A stretch of 64,000 nucleotides of DNA. It comes from Aldrovandia affinis (Eukaryota > Chordata > Actinopteri > Notacanthiformes > Halosauridae). The notes below the pieces were generated by a model. It worked only from the letters and a program-made list of their open reading frames with translations. It was not told where the DNA came from and did no database searches. Every line of letters begins with the position of its first letter. The first letter of the stretch is position 1. Positions 1 to 10,500 of the stretch are shown piece by piece. The stretch covers positions 1,280,547-1,344,546 of the forward strand of contig JAINUG010000004.1 of the NCBI GenBank assembly GCA_029706075.1, in the 5' to 3' direction. The position numbers and the translations under genes were made by a program.

Positions 1-207
1 GTCACTGTCACAGTGCTGCAGGGAGGCTCTGCATCATTGGAGTGAGAGGGGACATTTATCAGTTAGTCCCATGGTGGCACTTCAGCCAGGGCCCTCACTG
101 TGGCAGTGTCACCCATATCAGCACTCACATCTCCTGTGCCTGCTTCTCCCCATCCAGACACAATCAAGAGTGGTAAGGCCCTCTCTCTCCAGTGTGCAGT
201 CTACTCA
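1..207. other. unique sequence, no feature seen
   Basis: No repeat, RNA gene or convincing coding segment is visible before the CA-rich tract. Open frames running from here into the tract owe their length to the lack of stop codons in CA repeats. Confidence 0.5.
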
Positions 208-342
208 AACACATCCACACAAACGCTCATACACTCACATACTCACACACACACATGCTCATACACTCACACACCCACACACACGCTCACACACCCACAC
301 ACCCCCATACTCACACCCACACACACTCACATACCCACACCT
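208..342. repeat. degenerate CA-rich simple repeat
   Basis: An imperfect array of CACACA, CTCACA and CCCACA units with CATA interruptions. All three forward frames stay open and would encode His/Thr/Ser-rich peptides, as expected of a CA repeat and not of a gene. Confidence 0.85.
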
Positions 343-805
343 ACAACGACTACTTTTACCTTAGCCACGAGAGGAAAAACAGGTTTAATTGTTCCTGTTC
401 ATGTCAAAAACGAAACTCACCCAACAAAAAAGGGTCAAGAACATTGAATTGTTATAATTGGGTTTACTGGCGTTGGAAGTGGTGGGATTAAGCGATTGAT
501 AGTATGATCTGAGCACTTAACCATGAAACTCATAAGCACAGATACATTATGTAGTAGTGTGTAAAGATTCCAGCAAAAGTCAGAGGACCAAAATAAATAA
601 AGAGCTCAATAGTATCGCACAGTTTAGACCAGGACAGAGACTGGAAGGTTTATTTGCAATCTGGTTCTCTTTGGTCATGTGCTATTCATTTAATTGCCAA
701 GTTTAACTGAGTAATATATCAATTTAAAATTATTTTTGAATCAGTCAGTCACTAAAGTTTAACTGTGATGGAATCTGCATCTACGAGCATTGACGACCGT
801 CAGTA
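343..805. other. A+T-rich unique sequence, nothing recognised
   Basis: No coding segment, tandem repeat or element end was seen between the CA-rich tract and the tail of the following SINE. Confidence 0.4.
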
Positions 806-807
806 CA

Positions 808-1170
808 ATAAACCGTAAAGTGTCAGTCAATTACACCCTCTATTTATTTAGATTTACCCTCCCCACATGGGTCCACTCTTCATCTCTACGAGGCAAGCTA
901 ATTCTCAGAGGGCAGCGAACTCCGCTTCCTTCGAGATGGAATTCGCCCACCCACGTTCTGGAGACTCCTTATGTGCTTCGTGGCGGAGCTGATCCGGCTC
1001 ACCCTCCCCCTGCAGCGGACAGCCAAATGCCGCCCCCAATCGGGGCCGACATCCAGGGCCGGACTGGTAGAGACGGGTTTTGAACCGCGTCCCCCTGACA
1101 GGCAGTGCACACCATATTGGACCAGCCAAAATATGGTGCATTAGACCGCTACGCTATCCGTCACCCCGAG
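808..1170 (-). mobile_element. tRNA-related SINE, family B, divergent copy
   Basis: Read on the minus strand, the 5' end has a box A-like TAGCGTAGCGG and a box B-like GGTTCAAAACC, the internal Pol III promoter layout of a tRNA-derived SINE. The body has a G-rich segment ending in TTTGGCTGTCCG and a tail resembling AGGGTGTAATTGACT. Body and tail match the copies at 6.25, 33.2 and 63.5 kb. The distance between boxes A and B is enlarged by a short hairpin (ACCATATT at 1111-1118 pairing with AATATGGT around 1130-1137), absent from the other copies. Limits are approximate; no target duplication was identified. Confidence 0.65.
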
Positions 1171-1225
1171 CGGAGAGGTCTCACGGAGGTTTTGGGCTTG
1201 ACAATAGGCTGCAGATAAGGGGGGG

Positions 1226-1435
1226 TCATTTTTCTTGAACACCAGTAGGCCAGGGCCAGAATTTTGAATATAACTTCAGGCAGGACTGTAAACCATTGGA
1301 GAGACATAAGCAGAGGTGAGGGGTGGATACTGTCGTAGGCTGTAGAGAATTATGGATAAGCTGGAGACGCCTGAGAAAGCCTAAACTGGAGACCACAAGA
1401 GCCTGGGCCAAGCTGAGTCAGGTCAGGCGTGAGAA
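1226..1435 (+). repeat. fragment of an interspersed teleost repeat, class uncertain
   Basis: The run of phrases (an aggcaggactgtaaaccattgg-like segment, then a 'ggataagctggagacgcctgag'-like segment) resembles a repeat common in fish genomes, usually found as decayed non-coding pieces. The resemblance is from memory and was not aligned. The 61-codon minus-strand frame here (1226-1411) has no recognisable domain. Similar pieces may lie at 2990-3170 and about 47520-48000. Confidence 0.35.
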
Positions 1436-1456
1436 ATGAGAGAATCCTTTGTAGAG

Positions 1457-1566
1457 CAGGGGTAGGTAACCCTGGTCTTAGAGTGCCAGAGATGATTCCG
1501 TTTTTTTGCTCTATCCAAAACCCAACCTATGTAATTTGATGACATATTTAATTATAATTGTTAGGC
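1457..1566 (+). mobile_element. hAT-type MITE terminus
   Basis: Begins CAGGGGTAGGTAACCCTGG and continues for about 100 bp with similarity to the reverse complement of the right arm of the hAT element at 54820-54948 (shared 'gccagaga', T-rich stretch, 'cctatgtaat'-like segment). The opposite terminus is not seen; the sequence passes directly into a Harbinger copy. The same hAT-plus-Harbinger arrangement occurs at 53.5-54.9 kb. Confidence 0.55.
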
Positions 1567-2669
1567 TTAATGACCACAGAGAAATGAGACAAAGAAATGA
1601 AACGCCCTAATTCCCAATTTGCAGTAGATAAACTCATAAAAAGGGTCAGAAACAACATGGTATGCTCACATGTCCAGATCACACCAAGAAATGGATATGC
1701 AGCAACCAGGCAGAAGTAACAAGGGAACGAGAAAAATAAAATGTAAATCAGGAAATAGAGGTATTAGTCAACGAGGTACAGCGTCACAACTTACAGCATA
1801 TGAAAAAAAACATCAATGAAGAAGAAAAAAGACATGAATTCATTAGGCATAACAAAGTAGATGAACAGTAGATGATGTAAAGAAAACAAACAATCGATGA
1901 GGTAAAGAAAATATGACATGACCTTAGGCGGCATCCAAAAGAAAAGTTTTCCTACAACATAATGCAATAAAATAAGAATAAGAATAGAGAATAGAAATGA
2001 CTAAACTTGTGATGGGAGAAGGCCACAGAGCATCTGAAAGTAAAAGTGCATTCATGATTCATTCTATGAATCCCTATGAAACTCTATGAAATTCTTCAGA
2101 AACCCTCCTGACCGCATATGCACAATAACATAATAAGATAATTCAGAACTGAGTTTTTATACTGACTGCTATAGCTGATGAAATCCTGTGTCCTTTCATA
2201 TAAGTTTTCTTTCAAGTTCTAGTAAATAATATGTGTGATATATAGAATATATATTTAAAATTCGGACTTGGCTGTCTGTAGATACAGGTATTCCTGAATA
2301 TAAAGCTGTCGTGACATGAACTGGGGTACTTTCCAGCAACATTTGTGATTATTTGTTTTGCATCACTGGGACAGCGACTGGCACCTGGGAAAACGCAATA
2401 CACAACGGGAATTGTGAAATACCTGGAAGATATCAGTGCTCATAAAATACTGCCTGGTTTCAGGAGTTCTTAAAATTCTCATGCAGAGGAGAGTTTCAAT
2501 TAAATCATGTTTTAGTAAATCAGACGGAATACTTACTCGACCTAATTTACAAAATCTCCACCCTGTTTTAGTGTGTTCACCCCATGTATACATATGCATG
2601 AACAGATTCAACTATTCATCTAAAGGAAAGTCACAAAGTGACTTAAATCCCACAAATTACATCATAATG
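1567..2669 (-). mobile_element. PIF/Harbinger element copy 1 (ends missing)
   Basis: About 1.1 kb collinear with the complete element at 53605-54816. Shared landmarks are 'aatgaaacgccct', 'tcacacgtccagatcac', 'tagatgatgtaaagaaaacaaac', 'gggagaaggccacagag' and a minus-strand transposase remnant. The left terminal repeat is missing, and the right end is replaced by an L2 LINE fragment right after 'ttacatcataatgg'. The strand given is that of the transposase. Confidence 0.75.
2212..2403 (-). pseudogene. Harbinger transposase remnant (copy 1)
   Basis: A 63-codon open stretch with the pattern D-A-K-x-I-I-T-N-V, then K-Y-P-S-S-C-H-D-S-F-I-F-R-N. This matches the region around the second catalytic Asp of PIF/Harbinger (HARBI1-like) DDE transposases, where the Asp lies in H-D-S. 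The paralogue at 54202-54453 keeps the same residues. The flanking frame is broken and neither the first Asp region nor the final Glu region can be followed, so this is a dead fragment. Confidence 0.7.
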
Positions 2670-2990
2670 GCCAACCAACCCAAGTTCACGTATGTTACTC
2701 CACTACTCACCACACTTCACTGGCTCCCTATAGCAGCACGACTCAAATTGAAATCACCGGTGCTGGCATATCAGACCACAAGGGGATCTGCTCCTTCCTA
2801 CCTCCAGACACTTATCACACCCTACACCCCAGCCAGACCCCTCCGCAAACTGGCTGTTCCGTCACTTCAGGTGCCCGGCAGCCATTCCCCGTGGTCACGC
2901 CTCTTCTCTGTCCTGACCGCCTGCTGGTAGAATGATCTTCCACACTCGGTCAGGACCACAGAGGGCCTTAGAGAGAACTTAGCTCGGAAA
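2670..2990 (+). pseudogene. L2-type LINE reverse transcriptase C-terminal fragment
   Basis: In one frame the translation contains L-H-W-L-P-I-A-A-R, then L-A-Y-Q, G-S-A-P-S-Y-L-Q, P-Y-T-P-A-R-P-L-R and, after an in-frame stop, N-D-L-P-H-S-V-R-T. This ordered set is typical of the C-terminus of ORF2 of L2/CR1-clade non-LTR retrotransposons in fish. The copy is 5' truncated, its left junction lies inside the Harbinger copy, and no 3' UTR tail is recognised. Confidence 0.75.
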
Positions 2991-3170
2991 TAGAGCAGCT
3001 CAGTTTGGGCAAGATTTAGTTTGAGGTGCTGGTTAGTCATCCGGTTTCAGCTGTCATTCAGCTGTGCCATGACGCACGATGTGGTTTGTTTTTTTGAGGG
3101 TGGAAGAGATGGAAACAGCCAAGGGTCATCAGCACAGTGATGACAAGAACTAGTCATGAAGCAAAGTAAC
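2991..3170 (+). repeat. interspersed repeat fragment, class uncertain
   Basis: The order 'ttagtttgaggtgctgg', 'tcatccggtttcagctgtca', 'gtcatcagcacagtgat' resembles a common non-coding teleost repeat, recalled from general experience and not aligned. It directly follows the L2 fragment and might be a decayed extension of it or a separate insertion. Confidence 0.3.
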
Positions 3171-3711
3171 AGAACAAAGGGATTTTGCATAATTGAGTTT
3201 CTGAACATGGATTCAATTGCATCTCATATCTCAATTGCCATCATAACTTTGATTGCCATGTTTATGATTCCATTACTTTGACACAGCTCCACTCGTGAGC
3301 TCAAGTGAATATCTACAGAAGGCTTAACTTCATCGGTACACCGCTGATGATGTCTCACCTCAAACTTGGAACCCAGCAATTCAAAGAAATCAACCACAAG
3401 GTCTCAGGTGTGCACATTTGCAGAATCGTATCGACCGCAAAGCGATCACATCTCAAAGGCAAGCGCCGGCCATGTACAGAACCACTGAAAGCTGCCAGCC
3501 CTTGTGAAGGAGATCATGTGGAGCTGTAGAAAACAGGGTAAGGCCTATACTTGCGCTAAAGTGTGTGCAATTCTCTTTCGGGGACAAACCCAAAAATAGA
3601 ATCCCAAATCATGGAATGCAGACACCCAAAGTGCACAGGGGACAAGAAAAAGCTGAAGACAATATACCACGAAAGATAGAGATACCTGACAAAATAAAGA
3701 GAACACTTCAA
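3171..3711. other. unique sequence, no gene recognised
   Basis: A 74-codon frame at 3305-3529 shows no domain and no sign of splice-linked neighbours. Nothing else was seen. Confidence 0.4.
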
Positions 3712-3726
3712 AGAAGGTGTTTCCAA

Positions 3727-3857
3727 ACAGGTGTGGTTTCATGCTTAGGGTCATGTATAAAAATGCTGGGCAGGCCCAGTTGCCCATTATTTTGGCTACC
3801 ATGGCTAGAAGAAGAGAACCCAGAAAAGACTTTGAAAGAGGGGTGGTCTTTTGTTTG
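3727..3857 (+). pseudogene. Tc1-like (family Tc1-B) transposase 5' fragment
   Basis: The sequence from CAGGTGTGG to the 'gctaccatggc' start and the codons after it is homologous to the minus strand of the elements at 25388-25895 and 52219-52692. From the ATG at about 3801 the residues include M-A-R-R-R and D-F-E-R-G, resembling the N-terminal helix-turn-helix start of a Tc1-like transposase. Similarity stops where the LTR fragment begins at 3864, so only the 5' end of the element survives. Confidence 0.6.
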
Positions 3858-3863
3858 GATGTG

Positions 3864-4217
3864 TGTGGAGGGCGTCGGTCTCGGCAACATGGGAGTGGCA
3901 GGGTTGCCTTTGTTTTTCCTTGTTGTGGAGGCCTTTGGAGCAGGGAGACTTTCCGGGGGCAGGTTTGGCACTCTCACAGCATGTGAGAGTGAACTGTTGC
4001 CCGGAAGGTTGCTCCAAAGGCCATAATTGATTTAATTATTATTTAATTGATGTTAATTGGTAAGTGATTATTCACTTACCTGTTTGTGTGTGAAAATGCG
4101 AGTGGGTGTGGTCTGTCAATTGTTTGGTGTTTTGTGATTAGGTGTGTGAATGTTGGACCAGTGACCACGAGTCCCACCTGAGCCAGACAGAAAGTAAGCC
4201 TATTTAAGAGCAGGTTA
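3864..4217 (+). mobile_element. truncated LTR, same clade as the 58.65-kb solo LTR
   Basis: Begins TGTGGAGGGCGTCGGTCTC, nearly identical to the 5' end of the LTRs at 32453 and (minus strand) 60689. After about 135 bp not present in the 60-kb copy, similarity resumes at 'ccataattgatttaattatt' and continues through 'gtcccacctgagccagacag' to the TATA-like 'gcctatttaagagcagg' at about 4195-4214. The 3' half and the second target duplication are not found. The extra segment holds a perfect 10-bp hairpin at 3969-3991, and a 9-bp hairpin lies at 4059-4080. Confidence 0.7.
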
Positions 4218-4267
4218 AAATTACTGTGAGTGTGTCTAAGTGTACTGTTGTTCTTTTTTATGTTCTT

Positions 4268-4449
4268 TGAATCATGGATAAAGTATTTTGAGTATTTTGA
4301 AAATACAAAATTACTCCACCCTAAAGTATCTTGTTACAAATTACATTTGAATTTTTTCAGCCCTGTCAAATACAAATTACAAAATACTCAAAAGTAATTG
4401 AATTGCGTATTTCAAATACAAGTAACAGAAATACTGCCCATCTCTGTTT
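4268..4449. mobile_element. hAT-like MITE fragment
   Basis: The right end reads, on the minus strand, CAGAGATGGGCAGTATTTCT, resembling a hAT-type terminus, followed by stretches of 'caagtaattgaattgcg'-like and 'gtattttg' repeats in both orientations. The left terminus is not clear, so limits and class are tentative. Confidence 0.45.
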
Positions 4450-4496
4450 ACTGCAAATGGCAATCTAGGACATGAGCAGACAGTTTCAAGACTCGT

Positions 4497-4552
4497 GGTG
4501 GCCCAATGCTCTATTAAGATGCTGTGTGTTGGTGTTTCCTTAATTTTGGCAT
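4497..4552 (+). mobile_element. Tc1-A 3' end fragment
   Basis: 'ggtggcccaatgctctatta' followed by 'gttggtgtttccttaatttt' matches the 3' end and terminal repeat of the Tc1-A elements at 28.0-28.7 and 46.96-47.29 kb. Only the last 50-60 bp are present. Confidence 0.6.
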
Positions 4553-4719
4553 CTATCCGTGTGAATAAATAATGGAGATGAATAAAACACATATACGACT
4601 GTAAAATGAGAATATCTACAACAAAGGTAGAACCGAAGCAAAATACTGTGCACAGTATCAAGTAGCTATTAGCCAGAGAATAAACTTCAAAAGTTTTATC
4701 TGGGTTTCCTAATGTAATC

Positions 4720-4943
4720 GGGGCAGCAGTGTTAGCATAATGGTTAAGGAACTGGGCTTGTAACGCAATGGTTGCAGGTTCGATCCCAGGTGGGGGCACT
4801 GCCATTGTACCCTTGAGCATGGTACTTAACCTGAATTGCTTCAGTAAAATATCCAGCTGTATAAATGGATATGTAAAGAAATGTGAACTGTGTAAGTCGC
4901 TCTGGATAAGAGCGTCTGCTAAATGCCTAAAATGTAAATGTAA
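4720..4943 (+). mobile_element. tRNA-derived SINE, family A, full length
   Basis: The 5' part is tRNA-like with box A (TAGCATAATGG) and box B (GGTTCGATCCC). It is followed by a body containing 'gtacccttgagcatggtact' and a LINE-type tail 'gtcgctctggataagagcgt' then 'ctgctaaatgcc', ending in ATGTAAA/TGTAA units. The tail stem (gctctggataagagc) is the kind recognised by L2-clade reverse transcriptases. Possible 9-bp target duplications AATGTAATC lie at 4711-4719 and 4944-4952, but the right one merges with the TGTAA tail and is less certain. It is not a tRNA gene because the aminoacyl stem does not close. Confidence 0.85.
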
Positions 4944-4952
4944 AATGTAATC

Positions 4953-5341
4953 TTTACATTTACATCTTTGCTTTCTCAAGAATTCTGCATTATTAACTTC
5001 ATTATTTTATTTAACCAGAGAGGCCACCTGGGGGCTCAATGGCCTTGTACAGGTTTGACCTGGAGAAACACAGCCAATCGGCTGGGGGGGATGATCAGGT
5101 GTGAAAATTGAACCTGACCTGACCCCACGGGGATCTTTAATGACCACAGTGAGTCGGGGCATCAGCTCTGAATCTTGTCTGAAAAGACAGATATTCTCCC
5201 TGCTGAAAATGATTTCATGTCATAACTGTGACCTTGCAGCAGTGTGACGCAGTTAAGCGATGGACACCCAGTAGCTTGATCCTGAAAGATCATTAATCGA
5301 ATCCCTGAGCCTTTATTTGGTCATGGGAATACTACAGAGTG
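4953..5341. other. unique sequence, nothing recognised
   Basis: No coding segment or element end was recognised between the SINE and the CT tract. Confidence 0.4.
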
Positions 5342-5345
5342 AGCA

Positions 5346-5384
<39 letters not shown>

Positions 5385-5551
5385 CTCACTCCCAATTTCT
5401 CTCCCCCACCTCTCTCTCTCTCTCTCTCTCTCAATTTATCTCTTTTTCTCCCCCTCTCTCTCTCTATGTCTCCCCCCTTCCTCTCTATCTCTCCCTCTCA
5501 CTCCATATATCTCCCCCCCCTCTCTCTGTCTTGGTCTCTCTCTCACACTCT
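5342..5551. repeat. CT-rich polypyrimidine tract
   Basis: About 210 bp of imperfect (CT)n with C-rich and TTT interruptions. Long open frames on both strands are compositional artefacts encoding Leu/Ser or Arg/Glu runs. Confidence 0.85.
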
Positions 5552-6247
5552 TATAGATGTATACCTCTAAAGCCCTTTTCTGTGGATTTGTGCAGTTGTT
5601 TTTAAAGAAACAGATGGCACATTCCACTAGTCTTGGTACACAAGTTTGCACTTGGTATCACAGGCTGCTTCTGTTCAGCAAGAGGATAAAAATACAGAGA
5701 CTGCTCTGTTAGCAAGGGAAGGGATAAGGAGGGATAGACCAACACGGTCCAACATGACAAAGATTGATAGAATATTTTATGCTGTTGGAAAATACATCTG
5801 TGATTCTTTGATATGGTGAATGCTTCAGCTGAGAGTTGGAGAAATATTAGAATTTGATGTGTATGTGGTCACAACCCTTAGTACTCATCATTTCAAAAGT
5901 GGAACTGTCAGCGGAGCCTGTTTAAATATTTATTCACCTCAATTCAGGTGTGGGGAGCATGCTGGCACAAAATGGCTGCCATGCATCCCCCAGTTTCCCC
6001 CTACCGACATTCACTACAAAGTAGTACAAAATCCATGACAGGCACTAAATTAAATTAAATATATTACTATTATAGGTTTTTTATTGCTGTAGGATTATTC
6101 AATATCAACTCAATGTCAATTTCATTTCCCTACTATTTTCAAAAGCATAATTTCAGCTGAGTGAAAAAAACTTTATCAATCTGTACACTCATCAATTCTC
6201 CCTCTGTGTGATTTGAGCTTTACTGACCTTTATCACTTCACATCAGG
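5552..6247. other. unique A+T-rich sequence
   Basis: A 72-codon frame at 5820-6038 has no recognisable domain. No element end or tandem repeat was seen. Confidence 0.4.
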
Positions 6248-6640
6248 AAGGGGCCTCCATGGTGGCACAACCAGTAAAGGCACTTGCCTGGAGTGCAGAT
6301 TGCCCACTGTGGCCGGGGTTTGACTCCCCGGCTGTGCTAGCCTGGCTCTGGCCGGGAATCCCATTCAGGGGCGGCGATTGAGTGAGTGGGAGGGGGGAGG
6401 GAAGCCTCATGAGCTTGCCACATGTACAGAAAGCTTTTCTGGACATATCAGAATCAGGGTCGGTGGTTGAGCGAGTGGCATCTCGAGGGAGATGGTTCCC
6501 CTCGAGGAAGGCAGTTCAGAGTAGTGGCTGGTCCTGCAGCTGCAGGTGGCGGGCTTGTTGAAGGGGAAAAGTTTGATCAATAGAGGGTACAATTGATCAC
6601 CAAATTTGAAGAAAAACAGGGGAAAAATCTGAAACTTAAA
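6248..6640 (+). mobile_element. tRNA-related SINE, family B
   Basis: A tRNA-like head (box A-like TGGCACAACCAGT, box B-like GGTTTGACTCC) is followed by a G-rich body ('ctctggccgggaatcccatt', 'ggcggcgattgag') and a tail 'gagggtacaattgatcacca' that ends in 'ggggaaaaa'. Layout and tail match the copy at 33166-33475. A duplicated 'agggtcggtggttgagcgag' segment makes this copy longer. No target duplication was identified. Confidence 0.65.
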
Positions 6641-7475
6641 AAAAAGGAGTATATCATGAGTTTGGAATTCACTGGAGTTTAGGGATTTTTTTTTCTGAAA
6701 AAAAAAGTGTTTGAATCTTTAGGAGGCAAACTGCAGTGTTGGGGAGTTGAATCATACCTTTTTGATTCAGAAAAACTATTAATTGATGCTACAATTACAT
6801 GCTGCTGTTTCTTTCTCCTCAACAATTAGAGTGTAATTCATTATGGTATAATTTTGTGTGATTAAAATGTACATTTTTATAAATGTTAATTTACATTTTT
6901 TCTTGAAAATTAAAACAGCGACTATTATAATTAGGCTAATGAATGAAAATGTTTTCAGTTGAGTTAACAAAATGACATTATTTTATTGGGACCTAGTCCC
7001 AAATGTTTCCTTCATTTTGATCTTAAATTCAGGTACTTGGCACTTAATTGGAAATAATTAAAATAAACATTTAAAAATCTCACAAAAAGCAAAGCACAGC
7101 CAAAAAAATGTAAAAAGAAGTTTGAGAATCCACTTATAATTTCCAAATTATATATAACTCAATAATAGTTGCTGTTTAGGTTTGAAAGGCAAAATAAAAC
7201 TTAGACTTATTCAACCTTGATGAAGTTTACCCACACAAGCTGCAGGTTCATGTGGAAATTAATTAAATTAAAAGCAGCTCTCTCACAATTTAAAGTCACA
7301 TGCTTGATGAGACCACCATTAATCAGAGAACAAAGGCAGCCAGGATGCAGGTGAAATGCATACAGACACAGATCAGAGGTAAATTCTTAAAGTTCTTAAA
7401 TTATTCACACTTACCCTCCCGCATTTTAATTTCCTAATTGCCTTTAATTTAGCTTTAGAATCAAATCATGGATAT
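6641..7475. other. A+T-rich unique sequence
   Basis: No coding potential was seen; a 63-codon minus-strand frame at 6779-6970 is unrecognised. Confidence 0.4.
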
Positions 7476-7564
7476 TCCCTATCAGACTGCAAGTGCCCTA
7501 TCAGACAGACTTCAGGTTCCCTATCGGACAGACCTCAGGTGCCCTATCAGACAGACTGCAGGTG
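7476..7564. repeat. minisatellite, 23-24 bp unit, about 4 copies
   Basis: Tandem units of the type CCCTATCAGACAGACTTCAGG with one or two differences each, joined by GT or GTG. Confidence 0.85.
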
Positions 7565-10500
7565 TCTACATCTGGGGAAGGTGATCCAACATTGGCTTTT
7601 GATACATTCGATACTTTAATAAACAAGGTATATTTAGAAGATATATGAAACAATAATATAATCCACCAGCACTGCTTAGTCAATGCTTCTGTCATTCCCT
7701 GATGGGTACAAAATAAGAGCAGAGGAGCAGTTCTTACTGAGTTAATAAATAAAAATGTCCATCCACTTAGAGTGTGGTTTCCAGTTGTGCACAGAGCTCA
7801 GTTCCACAGCTCCCATTGGAGCATTCAAACAGACAACACAGCAAATAGATGCCCCCCTTCCCCCTCCTGCTCACCCCCCTCCATTTTTAATTTTAGACCG
7901 CAGAGCGACATTTTACAGAGGACTCTCAATGCCCACCTCCCCCCAGCAAAATGTTCCCACTTTGGCCTGCTGGACTCTCAGAAGCAGCTGAAATCTGTGT
8001 GGTGCATTCTGCTGTATGATAGTACAGAGGGACCTGAGGTCAGGCCGGGTAAATTAAGACAGCCTGAAAAGGTGCTTGGAACCTCCTGGCCACAGGCCAG
8101 CGAATAGCATGTCTCTGATGGTGGAAACATGTGACTGGACATGCTCGGCATAACCAGGTTGCACTAAATCATTCATAAAATTGTGATTCCTGAAGCAGAC
8201 ATTTTCTCACAGAGAATAATTGTATAATAAAAATAAAATTAAAGAAACACTTATGGAGAACACCACTAAGGTAGTTCACCCCACCCCATGCTTTGATGCA
8301 ATTGAGGTGCAAAGTTCTTCTTTGACACACCTATGAGTAAAAAAGGTGTTACTGTAGTAACACAAACTAGTATACAATGGTAAAAAGGTATAATGAAAGG
8401 GCATGAGATCAGGTGGGGCTCGCTCCAGTCAGAGTCATGGGTCAGATGGAATTGAAGAGCTGAGATGTTTAAACAGAAGGTGCCAGTCTAATGCCGGGAT
8501 CAGCCTTTTGGGCGATGAGTGCACTGGCGAATCCAGTTCTTTGGACTATGGTCTGGTCTCGCACAGTTCCGGCTCAGTGGTTCTATGGGTTCCGGTCTCA
8601 TGCAGTTCTGATCGTTCACCCCTGCCTGTATGACATCACTGATCCCACGAAGATTCAGAACCTCCAGAGCCCAAAAACTAGCTGGGTTCCATTTCTATGG
8701 TCAATGCAGACGTGTACAGGTGCGTGCGTGGGAACAATGCGGTTTCAGCACATAAGACAGGGCTTCCCACACTCTGGCCCTATGTGCGGTGATAATTACA
8801 CAAGCTGAAATAACAGTTTCCAGCACCTAGTGAGCTGTTTAGTGAGCTATAGTCCACAAAGGGGGCTATATTATGAACACCTGATTGATTGACTGATACA
8901 TTGATTGATTGACTGATTTACAGGCAAAATCACATTGGAGTTCTTCATGCTGAAATTGCAGACAGCTGGTTATGGATGCCAAACATCTGCTTTGCTGGTT
9001 AATGAAGGCTCAAAAATAGCGCATGCCAACAAGCCAAATCTGCATTCTCAGTAAATAAAATCAAAGGCAAAAATTGCGGAAGCACGTAAATGCATGTTCT
9101 GGATTGACTTCACAAATTATGAGCTGGAATGAAACCCAGCACACATAAGAGGCCCCCAGGGGCCCCCATAATTGAGTTTGGGTAGACCAATCATTTTAAG
9201 CCTGAAAGGAGGAGTTATGAGGGTTCAACCAGCCATTGGCCAATCAGGAGCTAAGTCAAGCTGATTTGTAGATGGGGCATGACACAACGGCCAGTGTTGC
9301 TAAGCGACAATATGCGTATGTTCAAGTGTGAAAATTAAAGGCGTTTCATACAGAACCAAATTAACCATATTAAAGAATCATGGTAATCATAATAATAATG
9401 TTTTTCATTGGTAAATTTGGATGAATACATAAAAAAAGGAAAATCATGCTTTGGAATTGTATACAACCATTCCCTCATTATTCACATAAAGTTTAAGATT
9501 AAAGAAAGAAAACTAAAATTGATAAGGCAGCAGACAATTTTTTCTTTGAATAAAAGAGAGTTGTTCAGTCTTTTCCTGTGCTTGAAATGAATCCCAGTAG
9601 CGGAAACAAAACTGCAATGTAAAATTCAATTCTGGAGAATATAACAAGTAGGACAATTATTAAATTTATGCTACCAATATAGAAATTATATTAATCGTCC
9701 AGCCTAAATGATATTTATTATTATCATTTATCTGAAATATGAAAAATATAGACATGTTTCAATATTCAACAATAACAACAACAATAATAATAACATTTTT
9801 TTATTATTATTATTTAAGAATTAATTTCCTTATATTTTTTGGAAGATTGTCCATAATTACTGAATTGTAATCTTCAAAAGAGAATGAAGAAGAGCACACG
9901 TAAGCAAGGAAGGTTTATAATTGGCACGTACAACAAAAACACTTACCCTGCATTTTATCTTTTGACTCAAATTCTCCAACGGTGGTTCTAATCTTTTTAT
10001 TTCCCAGAAGCTAGTACAGCCGGTTCCATTAGACACAAGAAGCCAGAAAGCATTAGACTACCTCAGACGGCGGTACTGACCCATCACGAGCCATTATGAA
10101 GGTATCTTAGGTGTGTCAGAAGGCCCTTTGGTTGCCATTTGTGGCTGTTGAAAGCAACATCAGCTTTTACACTTTATAAGAGACAATGTTTGCCAAGGTG
10201 TATTTAGTGTTTTGTGGAAATGGAGCACAGAAAATTGAGTTTAGCATTAAAAACAAAAACAAAAAAAATCAGCAGTGGTTTCAGGTAGAGCCAGCCATGG
10301 ACATCAGACCATACCAACCATTAGACATTGTGTTTCCCCAACACCCGTTCATGTCAAAGAATCAATAAAAGCCATTCACATCCCTAACCTAACAACAAAG
10401 AAAAAGTGTGACAATAGCTTTGGCACATCCTGCAACAACACAGTAATTGATTATGCCAAGGACAAGATTAATAATATGTCTAGCTATAAGCTAGACTATA

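Noticed and set aside
3565-4026. 153-codon frame on the plus strand
   Set aside because: It joins a Tc1-B fragment and an LTR fragment. The recognisable Tc1 residues lie in another frame.
4720-4800. tRNA gene
   Set aside because: Boxes A and B are present, but the sequence continues into a SINE body and LINE tail and has no proper acceptor stem. Another copy of the family occurs at 19.2 kb.
4377-4979. 200-codon open frame on the minus strand
   Set aside because: It runs across the hAT-like MITE, the Tc1-A end and the whole SINE A. Its length is incidental and no domain is visible.
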